In this document: in pieces, positions 21,237 to 33,285 of the stretch
Numbering within the stretch: the stretch's first letter is position 1
Layout of the letters: each line of letters begins with the position of its first letter
Assembly: GCA_029448655.1 (NCBI GenBank)
Contig: JACCLO010000011.1
Location: forward strand, 372,001 to 436,000
Direction of reading: 5' to 3'
Origin: Wolfiporia cocos
Taxonomy: Eukaryota > Basidiomycota > Agaricomycetes > Polyporales > Phaeolaceae
DNA length: 64,000 nt
Made by a program: the position numbers and the translations under genes
Notes under the pieces: model-generated
The model's input: only the letters and a program-made list of their open reading frames with translations
Databases searched by the model: none
Told to the model about the DNA's origin: nothing

Positions 21237-22442
21237 TCACACCGCATTCGTATTCGGTCTCGTCGTCGTCGTATCTATGGTCCGCAAGCGGTAGATCGAC
21301 CATGCGACCTTTCCTACCGTGCAAGCTACGATAACAATCGTTCCCCAATACTGCTCGCACCATACCGCCGTGGCCACGCTGGCACCCATAGGTGCCAGAA
21401 GCAAGATCCACGTCGAAGGTGCGCAAATGCAGAAGATCAGGTAAGTGATGACGCAGGCCACCATATAGCGTGGTGATGTTGTGGCCAATGGAGCAAATCC
21501 GGCTAGCAAACTAACGCAGATTGACATCTGGTTTGTTATAGATTAATTCCGTCATTACCAATCTGATACTTATTCGTCACATACCATGGTAATCCCATGT
21601 TCTCGCTCGATAGTGACAAAACTCATCCATCTGGTATTGTGATATACTCGTCCGATCTCAGTCCGACCGCCTGGCTGAGCATTTTCATGCTGTACGTTTT
21701 CCTTTCCCAGCCCATCCACAGATATCCCATTAAAAGGTACTTCCTCGTCCACAGGAAGCGGATTCCCAGTAACTGGTACAGCGTTGACGGATGATGCAAC
21801 CCGTTCTGGTGGTATACCGAGACTGCCTGCCGACGGTGCAACGTGAGTGGGCCGTGCGCCATTGGTTAGGAACGCATTGGTGAGCGATGCGTTTGCTGAT
21901 GTCGAGACAGCATGTAAGGCATTGATTACGGCCATATTTATCAGGAACGTATGGTTTGCGACCGCGTTGACAATGGTCGGGTCGAGGGCTTGTATGTTCC
22001 TCCCGGTAGGTGCATTCCCGGCCGGCAAAGCTGACTCGTTTGTCTCTGGCATAGCCAGTTCAATAGCCACTGATATGTGTACCATACCCGGCACACTCAT
22101 TGCCTCTGTCTGTCCATCTAAGGTTGCCACTGCTGTCTGCTCGCTGGCGGCTGCTGCTGTATTGGCAATTGTGACATCCTCAGAAAGGCTTTGAGTGGTA
22201 TCTATCCGCCGTGCGTCTGTTGTAGCTAGTGTCTCCACTGTGTTACTCTCCGTCGACAAGAACTCTGCTGGTGATGAAGATGCTTCTGCTTGTGCCAGAG
22301 TTGAACTGTTGTAATAACTCCCGCCCTGTGCCAAGGTGAGACAACATGCAACCATTGAATACTGTTCCCCGACCTCGTGCTGTCCATAAGTTTGCATGGT
22401 ATTCAATGCTACCGCTGAGTTTGCATCCATAGCATATAGCAT
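21237..22442 (-). CDS. Hypothetical protein with C-terminal membrane segments
   Basis: A 286-codon open stretch (22442-21585) ends at a GTATGT donor. It joins in frame, across a 57-nt intron (21584-21528), to 21527-21237, giving about 382 aa. The first exon encodes a hydrophilic Ser/Thr/Ala/Asn-rich region. The second encodes two or three hydrophobic stretches ('VACVITYLIFCICAP', 'WILLLAPMGASVATAV', 'GTIVIVACTVGK'), so a membrane anchor at the C-terminus is likely. I do not recognise the family. The matching intron length and the switch to helices right after the junction support a real gene. The start is uncertain, since several ATGs lie close together, and upstream exons may exist. Confidence 0.45.
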
Positions 22443-25400
22443 TTGCAAGAGATGTATCAGTAGTGTTCACTAATGGTGTCTACTGGTTGACATACATTTA
22501 ACAAGAACAATGTTGAAGTTGATGAGGAATGCTCCTCTATCTACACCGGTTCTGAAGGAAAGCTTCCTCAGCTCGCCCTGTGGTAATTAAGTTAACATGG
22601 CTTGCAAACTGAATGGATTGCACTGACCTTTCCCTGCTTGGATGAGTGAAATCTTTGCTTGCCTTTCTGCACTACAATCAGCCTGGAAATTCTCTGCCCT
22701 GGGTATTTAGGTTATGAGACTGCTGCTTAGACACAATATTGGATAAGGTAGGCTAGACAGTAGCCAGGATAGATGGTCTGCAATGTGGGATGAGGCGTCA
22801 CCATCGTGTCAGTGATCTCAATCATAACCCAATTATGTAATAAATCAGGTGGTCTCGATCATATTACCAAATCAGGTAACCAAATCAGGTAGTCTCAATC
22901 CTGAATGTGCCACTTGGGGTCACCTGAACAGAGATCAAAAAACCAACATACAGTTGACACACTCATAATGCATAGTGTTGGTTCCCACCTCATGCTATGC
23001 ATTATGACTATGTATGCATTAGCATGTCTGTCACGCCCATGTGACACTGGCAACAAACTGTAATGCCCCTGAAATAGATAAGCTAGTACTCACTTATCGA
23101 GTTTTGAAGTCGAGTAAGAGAGGTAAGCAAGTGCTAATAGCTGACTTAGTAGTCGAGGTGTATTCAATCAGTGAATAGAACTGGGGAGCGATCCCAGCAA
23201 AGTGCCATCTTATATACATGTATAAGCAGACCCCTGATACTCTCTAGACGCCCTATAGGCACGGGTAAGACCTATGGTACCATGTACTTACTAATGGGTC
23301 ATGTGCATGCCCAACAAGACCGGTCCAATGGCAATATCTACTTACTATCACATGGTGCTTGTAATGGTCACCTGATGACTTACTCAGCCAAGTTCTTTGC
23401 CCGAGGCATGGCCGAGTCGCTTGCTAATATACACGTGATGTTTCCAGAACCTTCCAGTTCATTCCATGACTTCTGGGCTGATGGCCTGCCATTCAGCAGT
23501 CTCTGATGTGGCTGTCGAGCTTTGGTCTTGTTGTGAAAATTATAGAGTTCAAATTCTGACCTCTTTGGCATTGCAGCTGCAATCCTAAGTCCCATAAATG
23601 GCACGACAACCCCAATAAGGATAATCTTGATTACATAAGCTATTCCTACTGTCACGTGCAGGTTCCTCAAATCCTTGGGCGCTTGTTTAGAGTCACATGC
23701 TGGCACATGTCAGGCGCTTAATACAAATGTAATATCATTTGCAAGTGCTCATTAAGCTGGATTTGATGGTGATGGTTTAAGGACCATTGACAGAATGGAA
23801 TTAGAACTTATTGAGGAAAGAATGAAGTGTGAACACAGGAAAAACTATGACAGCCCTGCAGTGATGGTGTCACACTCTATCTTGCTGACACAAACTTGCC
23901 GACATACTAATATACCCAGGGGGTAGTGGACTGAGGTTGTAATAACTGCAAGCACCAGTCTAGCATGCCTGAGATGACAAGTAAGAGGGGACACACCCCC
24001 AATGCTGAGATTACCAAGACTGAGGTATAACCCTCAGTCACTACAGTGATATATACATGAGTGCAGCAGTAAATAAAGATCTACCCTAAAGTGTCCTGAG
24101 CATAGCTACCAACTGTTCCACAGTATGCTTATGTAAGCAAACTATCTACTACAGGTGACTAGACAATGTGGTAGTGATAAGATATCCCTATCTACTGGTA
24201 ACATGACTCCTTGAATATCAGTACCTGGGTTTGACTCCTGGCCACATGTGGCAGTGGTGGAATGGCAGTTATTGTAACCTATTGCACTGCCACTACACGT
24301 GAAGCCACTGGTTTCTAACACTTATAACTTGGTCAGAACTCACAAATTCTGAGCAGATTTTGAAGGAACTCCAGACAAAATATTGTCACACCATCTGTAG
24401 AACTCCTTCAAAATATTTTTGACAGAATTCTGACAGATTCCCAGATTGCCCTGGTGAGGAAGGCCTCTGGAGTAGCTTGTGCAAGAAGTTCAATGCCATG
24501 CATGTAAGTCCAGTCTACATCATAAAATCTGTCCCAACACATGCACATTCCGTTTCTGTATCCATCTGCAGAAGGTGGTAGACAATATTTTGTATACTCA
24601 AACATGTCAATGAGTGGACCAGTGGTATCACAGGTTTCTGCTAGTCAGAAAAATATCTATCCAAGGCATTCATAATTTACAGATGAGGGTCAGCCCTTCT
24701 ATGAGCCATTCATGTCATGGACAGTCTCCAGTTCTGCTTCAGCTGCACATGCACACAGACTAGCCAAGGCACTTACAGCTACAAATTCAACTTTGCATGT
24801 GCTCACCTTCACCAGTCAACTACAGTCATCTATCAGTTAATGAGACAACCAAATATTGTACTGCCTTAGACTTCATGTAATGTTCATTATGTGCCAATCA
24901 GGCTATACCAGGGCATCAGGTCTGACTTCCTCTATAATTTGGCCTTGAGAGTTCTGTTATAAAAGTTCCTCTCTAGCCAGTGTAATTCAAACAACAGTCC
25001 AACATCCTTATTGTTACGGATCAAATATCCGTTCAGCGCGAATAACTAAGTCAGGTTACTCAGTGTATCAAGTAGTGCACTACTTGTCGGACTCCGCAGA
25101 GTCAGAGCATCGATATACAAGCTGCAGGCTTAATTGCTCAAGCCTTTGAGAATGAGTATAAGATCCTTGTAATTCAACAGGGTCGAGCTGAGGAACTTGA
25201 CCGGTATTTACATCAGGTTATATACTGCGATCCTACATATTGGGTCATAGTGTCCTTGGTACTACTACCATTAAGTCCGTAAGGCTAGCATGCTAAGATA
25301 ACAAATACAAAGTGTCGTGGTTGAACACAACAGTGGCTGAAATGTAAGAATCCTGTGGTTAGACACAAGATATCAGCTAGCACCTGATACATCACAAGAC

Positions 25401-26041
25401 TATGGGCATAGGGCTGTTGTACATGAAATGAGGGTCACCGGTTGAACAGGGATCCCTAGAATTAGGCATGCGATAAGTGGTTGAACACTAAGTCCCTTCC
25501 TCCAGTGAGGCGTCAGTAGAGATATCTCAAAGTGTCTTTTGTCCTATGTGTCCCAGATGTCACTGCAACTATATACAATCTAGTCTGAAATGTATGATAA
25601 ATATGCAGTGATGAACCTGTAATGATAGATTAGAATGATAGGAAATATGGTGGTTGAATGCCATCTGTCAATCAGTAGATAAATATGAAACAGTGACAGA
25701 GTTGGATCTGTCAGGTCTGAAAAGATCACTGATACACTAGTACATCAGGGGTTGTGCCTCATTCAGTCACAAGTCTCAAGGAAGGTTGGTTGTGCAACAA
25801 GTCCCTGTATTGTACTTGAACAATGGTGAGTTCTTTGTGCATCAAAAACAAAGTAGCCATAACAGCTGGTAGGTACATAGCATCCTCAACTTAATACTTA
25901 TCCAGCCACCACACCACCACCAGCCCTGCCATACCCAGACCTGGTGTAACTGCCCCTATGCTTACCAGGGGCACAACTGCTCCCACACCATGGTGACGGG
26001 ATAACACCTGTGCACCATGCCAAATACACATGCACTTCCAA

Positions 26042-26043
<2 letters not shown>

Positions 26044-26086
<43 letters not shown>
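26044..26086. repeat. (TC)n microsatellite
   Basis: An uninterrupted TC dinucleotide tract of 43 bases, about 21 units. Confidence 0.97.
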
Positions 26087-26089
<3 letters not shown>

Positions 26090-26178
26090 ACTTGCCAGAA
26101 CTTCTGATGGTTCCTCTCCTGGCCTGAAGGCATGTTCAACTTAATCTCATTTATGTCACTGTAACCATAGTGGAAGCA

Positions 26179-26259
26179 AGTTTGGTCAGACTTGCACAGT
26201 GTACAGGCATGTGGGTGGCGAGTTTGGTCAGGCTTGCACAGTGTACAGGCATGTGGGTG
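26179..26259. repeat. Two-copy tandem repeat, 42-bp period
   Basis: The unit starting AGTTTGGTCAG and containing TTGCACAGTGTACAGGCATG is present twice in a row (26179-26220 and 26221-26259) with very few differences. Confidence 0.9.
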
Positions 26260-26826
26260 CCAAAAGGACAATGTGCTTGGAGTCAAGTTGATGCTTTTTT
26301 AAGGCTGAGATGAATCATTATGGTACTAGTCTGCTGCTGCCTGCTGGCATAAGTGAGTGCTATTATATATTTTGCTTCAGCTATTGACAAAAGCCCCATA
26401 GCTATATTGCTAAATTGTCATGTCTGGGTCACAAACAATCCAGCAGGATAATCATTGCGCTAAGCAGGACAAGCCAGTTGACTCCATGTCTTTGGAGCAC
26501 TTCTTGAGGTGATATTATTGCAGTGAGGACTGATGATAGCCTGACAAAGTTATAGAATAGAATTACATGTATAGTATGTCACTTGTGTGTCCTATGGCAT
26601 ATAGCATATGCAGAACAGAATGTGTATGTCTACTGTTGAGGGCAATTGAGCACACTGCACGGCATGCACTATACATGCACAATATGTAATTCTGATTACA
26701 AATGCACCAGAGGAAAGTTACCAAGCCAGCACAAAGCACCTTACATAACATAATCTCACTCTCTACTAGGATCTATGCAGGGGTGGACCTCAGGCTATCA
26801 ATGACAAGGTGGCCCAAGGTTATAAT

Positions 26827-27874
26827 TGTCACAGATTTATCTGGGACTTAAGCTTTTTTCCGCTATTTTTAGCTATTTTCTATGGGATTATACATCTACC
26901 TACAAGTCATCCAGGACTTATCCCACATTGCCATACGATAAGGTCCTTAACCGGCCTTATAGCCATAATGACACGCTACTAAGCTCACGTGACTAAGCAT
27001 AACACGCTAGTCAGGACTTCCATGTCATCTCAACATCACAGCCTTAGCCTCTCCGGCCCCAGCTCCGACCTATGACTTCACGGTCGTCCAGACTTAGCTA
27101 CGTCACTGCTACGTCACCGGTCCAGCCTTGCAACCTGGATCGCCACGTCATTGCTCTATATAGAAGATGACATCACACAACACGCCATCCTTACACAAGA
27201 ATGGTGCCACGGCATAATAATAGCTTCCGCTATTACTGCCATTGGTCCGGCATCCGCCGCACCTCATGGAGCTCCAGCACTTGCGTAGCTCCGGACTTCC
27301 AGCCTCTCGGCAAAGTCCAACCTCTGGCCCTAGGCCACCTCGTTGTCACCGGTAACCACACGGTCCGGTTGATAACACATGTCCTTGGCGCTGCACCTTA
27401 GTAATGAGACTAAGCGCGTCCAATGGTATAGATGACTTGGCGTTCGCCTTAGTCATCTCATGGATCCTGCCCAATGGCGGATCTCCCTCAAGGTACCAGC
27501 TTACCGGCCTTGCCTATACCTGGGCTGTGCCCGCATGTTCTATGATTGCCTCATGGTGATACCACGCTCACTCTCCTTTACGATTGGTCCGGCCATTACT
27601 GGCAGACCACGGCCTTTGTAGAGTAGTGTCATGTACGCTTCCGCCCTTAGGGTGCAAGCCCCACGTTCCTTCTTAGGTAGCTACTATACAGTTGCTTACC
27701 TAATCTATGTACACATGTATATATTGTAGGAGCCTGTGGCTCTTTACCTGAGATCTATTCTTCTCGGCGTTTGCCGTAGAAGACCTTCCATCTCCTGCTG
27801 GCTTATAGATTGACCCTCATCGCCGTTCCCTCTCCATTAGGGCATGGTGAGTCCCACAGAGTCTTTCTGTGTCA
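26827..27874. mobile_element. Solo LTR, 1048 bp, with 5-bp target duplication
   Basis: The segment begins TGTCACAG and ends CTGTGTCA; these ends are inverted repeats matching at 7 of 8 positions. It is flanked on both sides by ATAAT (26822-26826 and 27875-27879). It is rich in CpG, in sharp contrast to the CpG-poor DNA on both sides, so it is younger than its surroundings. A TATA-like 'tctatataga' lies near 27155. No internal retrotransposon region is present, so this is best read as a solo LTR left after recombination between the two LTRs of a larger element. The ~1 kb size suggests a Ty3/gypsy-type parent, but that is inference. Confidence 0.85.
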
Positions 27875-27879
27875 ATAAT

Positions 27880-28825
27880 TTTTGGGAATGTGCAGGGGCT
27901 TATTTTCATGTAGATGCACTGGGATGAAGCCCTCACTTTTTCACCCCAGGTCCAACCCTACTCAACTGGGGTGGACTTGCCAGAGGTCCACCCATGCTGA
28001 GTAGAGTTGCCTTTCTGTGTAGTCTCTGCAACACCTCTGATCCTGACACAATCCTGTGTCTTAGTCGACATTACCAGCTGCAGGCGTATTGCTAATGACC
28101 AATGTCCAGAGGTAATAATGGAGTCCCAGTCTAGCATGCTAAGATCACACAGCAGGGTAACAAGAGAGTAGGGACACACTCCAGAGTTACATTGTTGAGT
28201 CTAAGGAGAGTGCCTTAGACTCTTGAGCCCTAAGTACATTTGAACGTCACACACTACTAATGATATGTTTGCCATAAAGTAACAATGACACGGCACTACC
28301 TAAGGGATCTGATGAAATTCTGATGATGTACCTATGACATACAACCTGTAGTTACTGTAAGTAAGGGTTAATGATAACAACCCCCCGACGTATGTTGAAT
28401 AGCAGATCACATGACTAGCATATGCACTATACCTCATGTCCCAGAAACTGTGACAGATCCTCTTTTTTTCATAAATATCAGTGAATGTGATGAATCTCAC
28501 TACAACAACAAGATCATATGAAAGCTATTCAAAACATCATTTTGGTGATCCCCACCATTAGTATATTACATCAGTTTTGCAGGACCAATCTCTCAAAATA
28601 AATTTCATTCTGAGGGACAGTTGACAATGTTTGGTCTGTCAGAGAAGCAATACTCACAGTATCTGCTTGAACCTCTAGAAGTAGCTTCTTATAACTCAAA
28701 AACTCTAATGTGCAAGAAGCCGGAGGCTGAAATGTGGAAGTGGAGAGCAGAATTCAAACAACAAGGCCGTTTGTCTCATTGAGTGATGGTGTCCCATTGA
28801 CCGATAGATGATTGTACACATTTCA
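27880..28825. other. Repeat-like AT-rich DNA, no gene
   Basis: This continues the CpG-poor block beyond the solo LTR. Only short ORFs without motifs were seen. Confidence 0.5.
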
Positions 28826-30115
28826 TGGACCCATGTTGGCGCAATCGACGATCGACGATCACTGCGCCGATGCCCTTGAGTCGTCTTTCTATCCCTGTCA
28901 TAAGCGTATGCAAGGTGTGACGACGAAGAGCTCGCTGGAGCATAAAAGACGAGCAGCTATAGTATACGAAAACGCCCGAAACTCGGAATATCAGTACAGG
29001 AGAAAGCGGTGCCGCTTTGGCGTTTGATGCATGTGGAACGAGTCCTCGAACATGTATCGGTCGGATGAGTGGAGACGTCAGAGTGGGAGCTCCAAGGAGG
29101 AATCATCGTTAGTCCAAGTGCTGTCTGGGTCACGGTGGGGTCGCGCAGAACGATGATGCGGTAGCAAGAAAGCCGTAGAGCGCCACGGAGAGACTATCTA
29201 ATCTAGTAGCATCGATAGGCCAATTATCATGTTCGCGCGCGCATACATGCCCAGAAGGGGGTTGAGACAACAGCTACGGTGTGCCAGCAGTAGCAACAAA
29301 CCTCGACGTAGCACAGTGTGACACAGGGGGACCAGGGACCGCGCTGGATGGAGCAGGACGACTCTAGCAAAGGGTCACCGGGCCTGCGAGTGTGGCTTCT
29401 CGGGTCGAGGAAGCAGAAGCTCCACAACCAATCAAAGTCGCCAGACTGATGTAGTGTGGTGCAATTTCCGACAGCCGATGGTAGAGTGCGCACGAGCGGT
29501 GTGATGCCGTTGGATCACGATGGCGCGAAAGCGAACCGTGAGGAACATGGCGGCTTAGAAGGCAGCCGGGACGTAGCAGATACACCATTATCAGAGCATG
29601 TGTGTGAAGGCGGAGTATGCCCAGCAATGGGTCTCCTGCTACTCACTGGCAGCCAGGACACCTCCCACAGGAGGAGAACACAAAGAAGACGTCGCCATGC
29701 CGCATGGAAGCCTTGATTTTACTATTCCGAGGTGTGCGAGATGTAGGGGCTGCACAGGCTTGTGGATATGGCTTGATAGCGGTCTATGGCAGGTGTAACG
29801 CCGAGGCAGCCATTGTAGATACCAGAATATTAATGTGCACTTGGCGATACAATCGAGGCTTCGTAACGACGAAGAACCCAGCGCCCGTACCTTTGGCGGT
29901 CTTGGGCGAGTCGCAGTCGCTGGTGCGCTGTGATTGCTGCCGCGCGAGCCGAAGGAGCGTCTGACACGGAAAGTTGACTGTACCGTCCGCCTCACGGCAG
30001 GGGATCCGATGTGAGCGACCGGTTTTGCAACAGGTCTCATATTACCCAGACGTAATATACTACGCCTGCGTCGTCGCAATACTGCCCGTTAGACGCCGTC
30101 AAGTCCTGACGCCCT
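28826..30115. repeat. Dispersed direct repeat of about 1.3 kb, copy 1
   Basis: It begins 'tggacccatgttggcgc' and is collinear with 33286-34609 in the same orientation, with high similarity over the first ~650 bases and more indels afterwards. Shared landmarks are 'atcgacgatcgacgatca', a 'cgcgcgcgcatacatgcc' stretch and 'ttgctgccgcgcgagcc'. ORFs on the minus strand are shared by both copies but match no family I know, and indels disrupt them differently. No terminal repeats or target duplications were identified. Confidence 0.8.
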
Positions 30116-30959
30116 CATAAGACCCACTCGAGCCGATTGAATCGACAGCGCCTAGACGGAGGTGCCCTGAAGCTTGTACGTTAACAGAACCTGCTGTTAT
30201 CATTCAATATTCAGCGCTAAGCATCGTGGGTGCATATGCTTTTAGAAACTCCGATCCTGTATTCGATGCACTACACTGGAACCGATGCCAACAGTGCTTC
30301 AAGCTCAAGAAGCCTGGTCTCGTACTCAGACGTGTAGTACTCGCACCCTACCACCGCAGTATCTAAATCTGATGCGCTATCGGAACCGAACACTACGTGC
30401 TGATGATCATGGCTAACATCTGCTATCTCAGCCCCTGTCGTCAATTTAGGCTCAAAGTATACATATACCGCTCCCTAAGACCAATGCACAGCAGTGCGTG
30501 TCATGCATCCTCCTATTCCCTCTCATTTCAGTATGAAGTGGCATTTGGATGTGAGCCAGCTGAAGCAGGCCGGTTCTGCCCGGCCATGCATAAGTCATAT
30601 TCTGGGGCCACTTGACATGATTCAGCGCTGCGCAGCGACTTAAGGTTCAGGGGAGTGTGAAACGTTCCGCGACTACGTGCCTCTCCCGTCTTGATTATCA
30701 AATCCGACAGAGTTCATCACGCAGCGCTACAACGAGAAACCTTGAATTGAATGTAGGCTATGCCTATACGGTGAGCTTCTTGTGCAAGATGGCTCAGGCT
30801 GTGCCTATATGATGAGCTCCTTGTGCAAGATGGCTCTCCTCAGCCCCGCCTCTCCTCCTACGACTGTCAGTGTAACGCTTCACGGATGTCTAGTTCCACA
30901 ACCGCATTGCTGGTGCAGTATCTTGAAGAGGGGTGTGTTACTTCTGACGTTCCCCGCAT
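30116..30959. other. Intergenic, nothing recognised
   Basis: Short ORFs only. The first exon of the DUF6533 copy that follows may lie near 30960-31030. Confidence 0.4.
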
Positions 30960-32620
30960 GTAAGACACTGAGACCCGCGATAAATTTCCTAGATATTACA
31001 CAAAACTACTGCTATATGGCAACTGCTGGTGAGATCTTTGTGCACGTTGTTATGCAAAATCCAACTACTATGTCCGGAAGCACTCGTTCTCTATGAGCAT
31101 TTCATAACGCTCGATATGGAGATTAAGTATATCTGGAGCCATCGATTGGTGGCACCCACGGTGCTCCTGCTTGTCAATCGGTACATCCTCATACTTGCAA
31201 GCATCGCAAATATTCTGAACGCGGTCAACTGGACATCACTACGAGTATGTTATGAGCTCTATCCGATAGGCTAAAGAGTCCTCATTTTCATGGCAGAGGT
31301 TACTCGTGCCATTATTCATGACACTTTCGTACTAACATCATCCGCATTCATCAGCTGCGACGCACTAACTGTAATCCTAGAGATAACATATATTGTGTCA
31401 TTTGTCATAGCAGCAGGTTAGTCTATACCTGCAAAGCAACAAATTCACTACAATATATTCGCAGCATTTGCTTCACTTCGCGTCTATGCATTGATTGGAC
31501 GGAAATGGGGATTAGCTCTAATAGCACTACTTGCTAGCCTGGTACCTCCGGTAGCGAACCTGGTTCTTTTTCATTTCATGAATGACCTAACCGTCTGCTA
31601 ACATAATGCATGTAAATAGTCCTTTTATGTACAAAACTCATATGCATATTGGACATATGTAGGCGATGTAGCAATATGCTCCTATACCGGTCATGGTTCA
31701 CAAGGCGTTTTTAACAGGTGAGTAGCAGTTGTGGGTGTTCCATGGGTGCAACTCACGTTTGTACAGGAGTATGTTTTGAGCGCATGTTATCAAATATAGC
31801 CTCTGTTAACCAAAGATGTACAGCCGTTATCGTGATCCGATGCTGTGCCATCCTGTCTGATGCCGTTGCCATTGCTGCCACGTGGTTTCACACATGGACA
31901 TGGAGAAGGACACTGCTAAATAGCACGCAAAGACCAGCATTGCTGATGGTGATCTGTCGAGATGGTAAGCTCATTCTGAATCAAGCTCTATTGCCTACCT
32001 GATAAAGAAACGTACTGTTTGCACGCAGGATCGGCTTACTTTATGTACGGAATGGTTAACTTGCGAGCTCTATAAGACCTGATCATATTTCTTCAGTGTC
32101 CTCGTTCTTGTGAGTGTGCTGAAGCTTATTAGCCAGTCAGACATCATAAATAATGCAGAATGGAACGTAAGTGTACTTCAACGTTCCTATTCAAGGGTTA
32201 AAACCAGATGTGTCGGCAACTTTACAGACCGAAGGCGATTACATGTCCGTATTCATAACCCCGTATGTGACCTATGTACATACATCACAGCAACATTGAC
32301 ACTATAGCAGAATAACGGGGGTACTCATCTCGCGATTCATGTTCAACATTCGCGAGCAGTCTGATGAACATAGGAGTACCAGCAGCAATGTTGGCCTTCC
32401 ATCCAATATGGAGGCACAGACCAGCTCCGTGAGCAACTCACAGTTTGGGCAAAGCTTGCAATTTTCGTCAAGGCTAGTGGCAAACATGGGTGCTTCGCTT
32501 GACTTCGGCGCATCAGATTCTATTATCAACAATGGTGATAATATCTATGACCCAGGGTGCAATGAGCTGGTGAGATTCCCAGCAAATATGTCATCGTCTA
32601 TCAGGCACTCTTACTTATGA
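30960..32620 (+). pseudogene. DUF6533-family membrane protein, possibly decayed
   Basis: Family blocks occur in order on the plus strand: 'NYCYMATA' near 31005-31030, 'VLYEHFITLDMEIKYIW' plus a helix (about 31080-31250), 'CDALTVILEI' (about 31357), 'SLRVYALIGRKWG' plus a helix (about 31463-31560), 'LSDAVAIAATWF' to 'ICRDG' (about 31850-31965), and 'LISRFMFNI' with a polar tail (about 32328-32620). This matches the minus-strand copy at 3796-5425, including the tail motif 'LVANMGA'. The intron between about 31252 and 31355 does not join in frame with any GT donor I could find, so a frameshift is likely. It could still be functional if an unusual splice site is used. The function of the family is unknown. 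Confidence 0.55.
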
Positions 32621-33285
32621 TAGTACAAGGTGGGAAACACAGCTTTTATAGGTGAAGAGAATGCCGTAGAGCTGACTACAAGCAATGATCGTGAGGTCGA
32701 GAGTGCAGAGGTCTGAGAAGGATATAGGCTGACAAAGTGCTATATAAATTTATGCATATTTCTGGGCTGTAATGACAATGACTAGATGAACAACATGATT
32801 GTGCCTTTGAGGACTACATCATGACGTGACCTGTGGAGATGACGCTACATGTCCCCAGGTCTGAGTAACCAATTAATGCACCTGATGAAGAGCCCAGCGT
32901 CCTTATCAGTTTTATCATTGTGCAATGCATGCGGTCACCTACACCGGGCCCGGATCCTCTGACAACGGAGAGACGGATTCCATTCATGTTCGGAGCGGCG
33001 ACTACATCACGCCACAGTAAATGTGCTCTAGATGTACTTCGATTGCCCAGATTGCCAACGGGCGGATCAGCGGTATTGCAGGTTCCTGCTAGTCAAAAAG
33101 CAATCTACCCGAGGTATTCGTAATTTACAGGTGAAGGGCGTCCCTTGTGTGAGCCATTCATGTCGTGGATAGTTCCGATCCTGCTTCAGCTGCAAGTGTA
33201 CACAGGCTGACCAACGTGAGCGTACCTACAGCCACAGACTTGGCCTTGCATGTGCTTCACAGGCACCAGTCAACTACGCATATTG
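32621..33285. other. Intergenic with a segment related to 24622-24823
   Basis: No gene recognised. Bases 33071-33278 are collinear with 24622-24823 in the CpG-poor block. This copy keeps several CpG that appear as CpA or TpG in the other. Confidence 0.6.

Larger units (their letters stand above)
22443..26826. other. CpG-depleted repeat-rich block
   Basis: No gene was found in this block. CpG is almost absent in large parts: I count two CpG in the 900 bases 24061-24960, while TpG and CpA are common. The 24622-24823 segment is a decayed relative of 33071-33278. A less depleted patch at about 25012-25320 begins TGTTACGGAT and may be an LTR fragment, but I found no matching end or target duplication. 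The block looks like old, methylated and mutated transposon DNA. Confidence 0.65.

Noticed and set aside
25012..25320. Possible second LTR beginning TGTTACGG
   Set aside because: An end such as 'gataaca' exists, but the flanking five bases do not match, so no target duplication supports it.
26044..26086. Regulatory GAGA-type element
   Set aside because: A plain microsatellite in decayed repeat DNA with no gene nearby.
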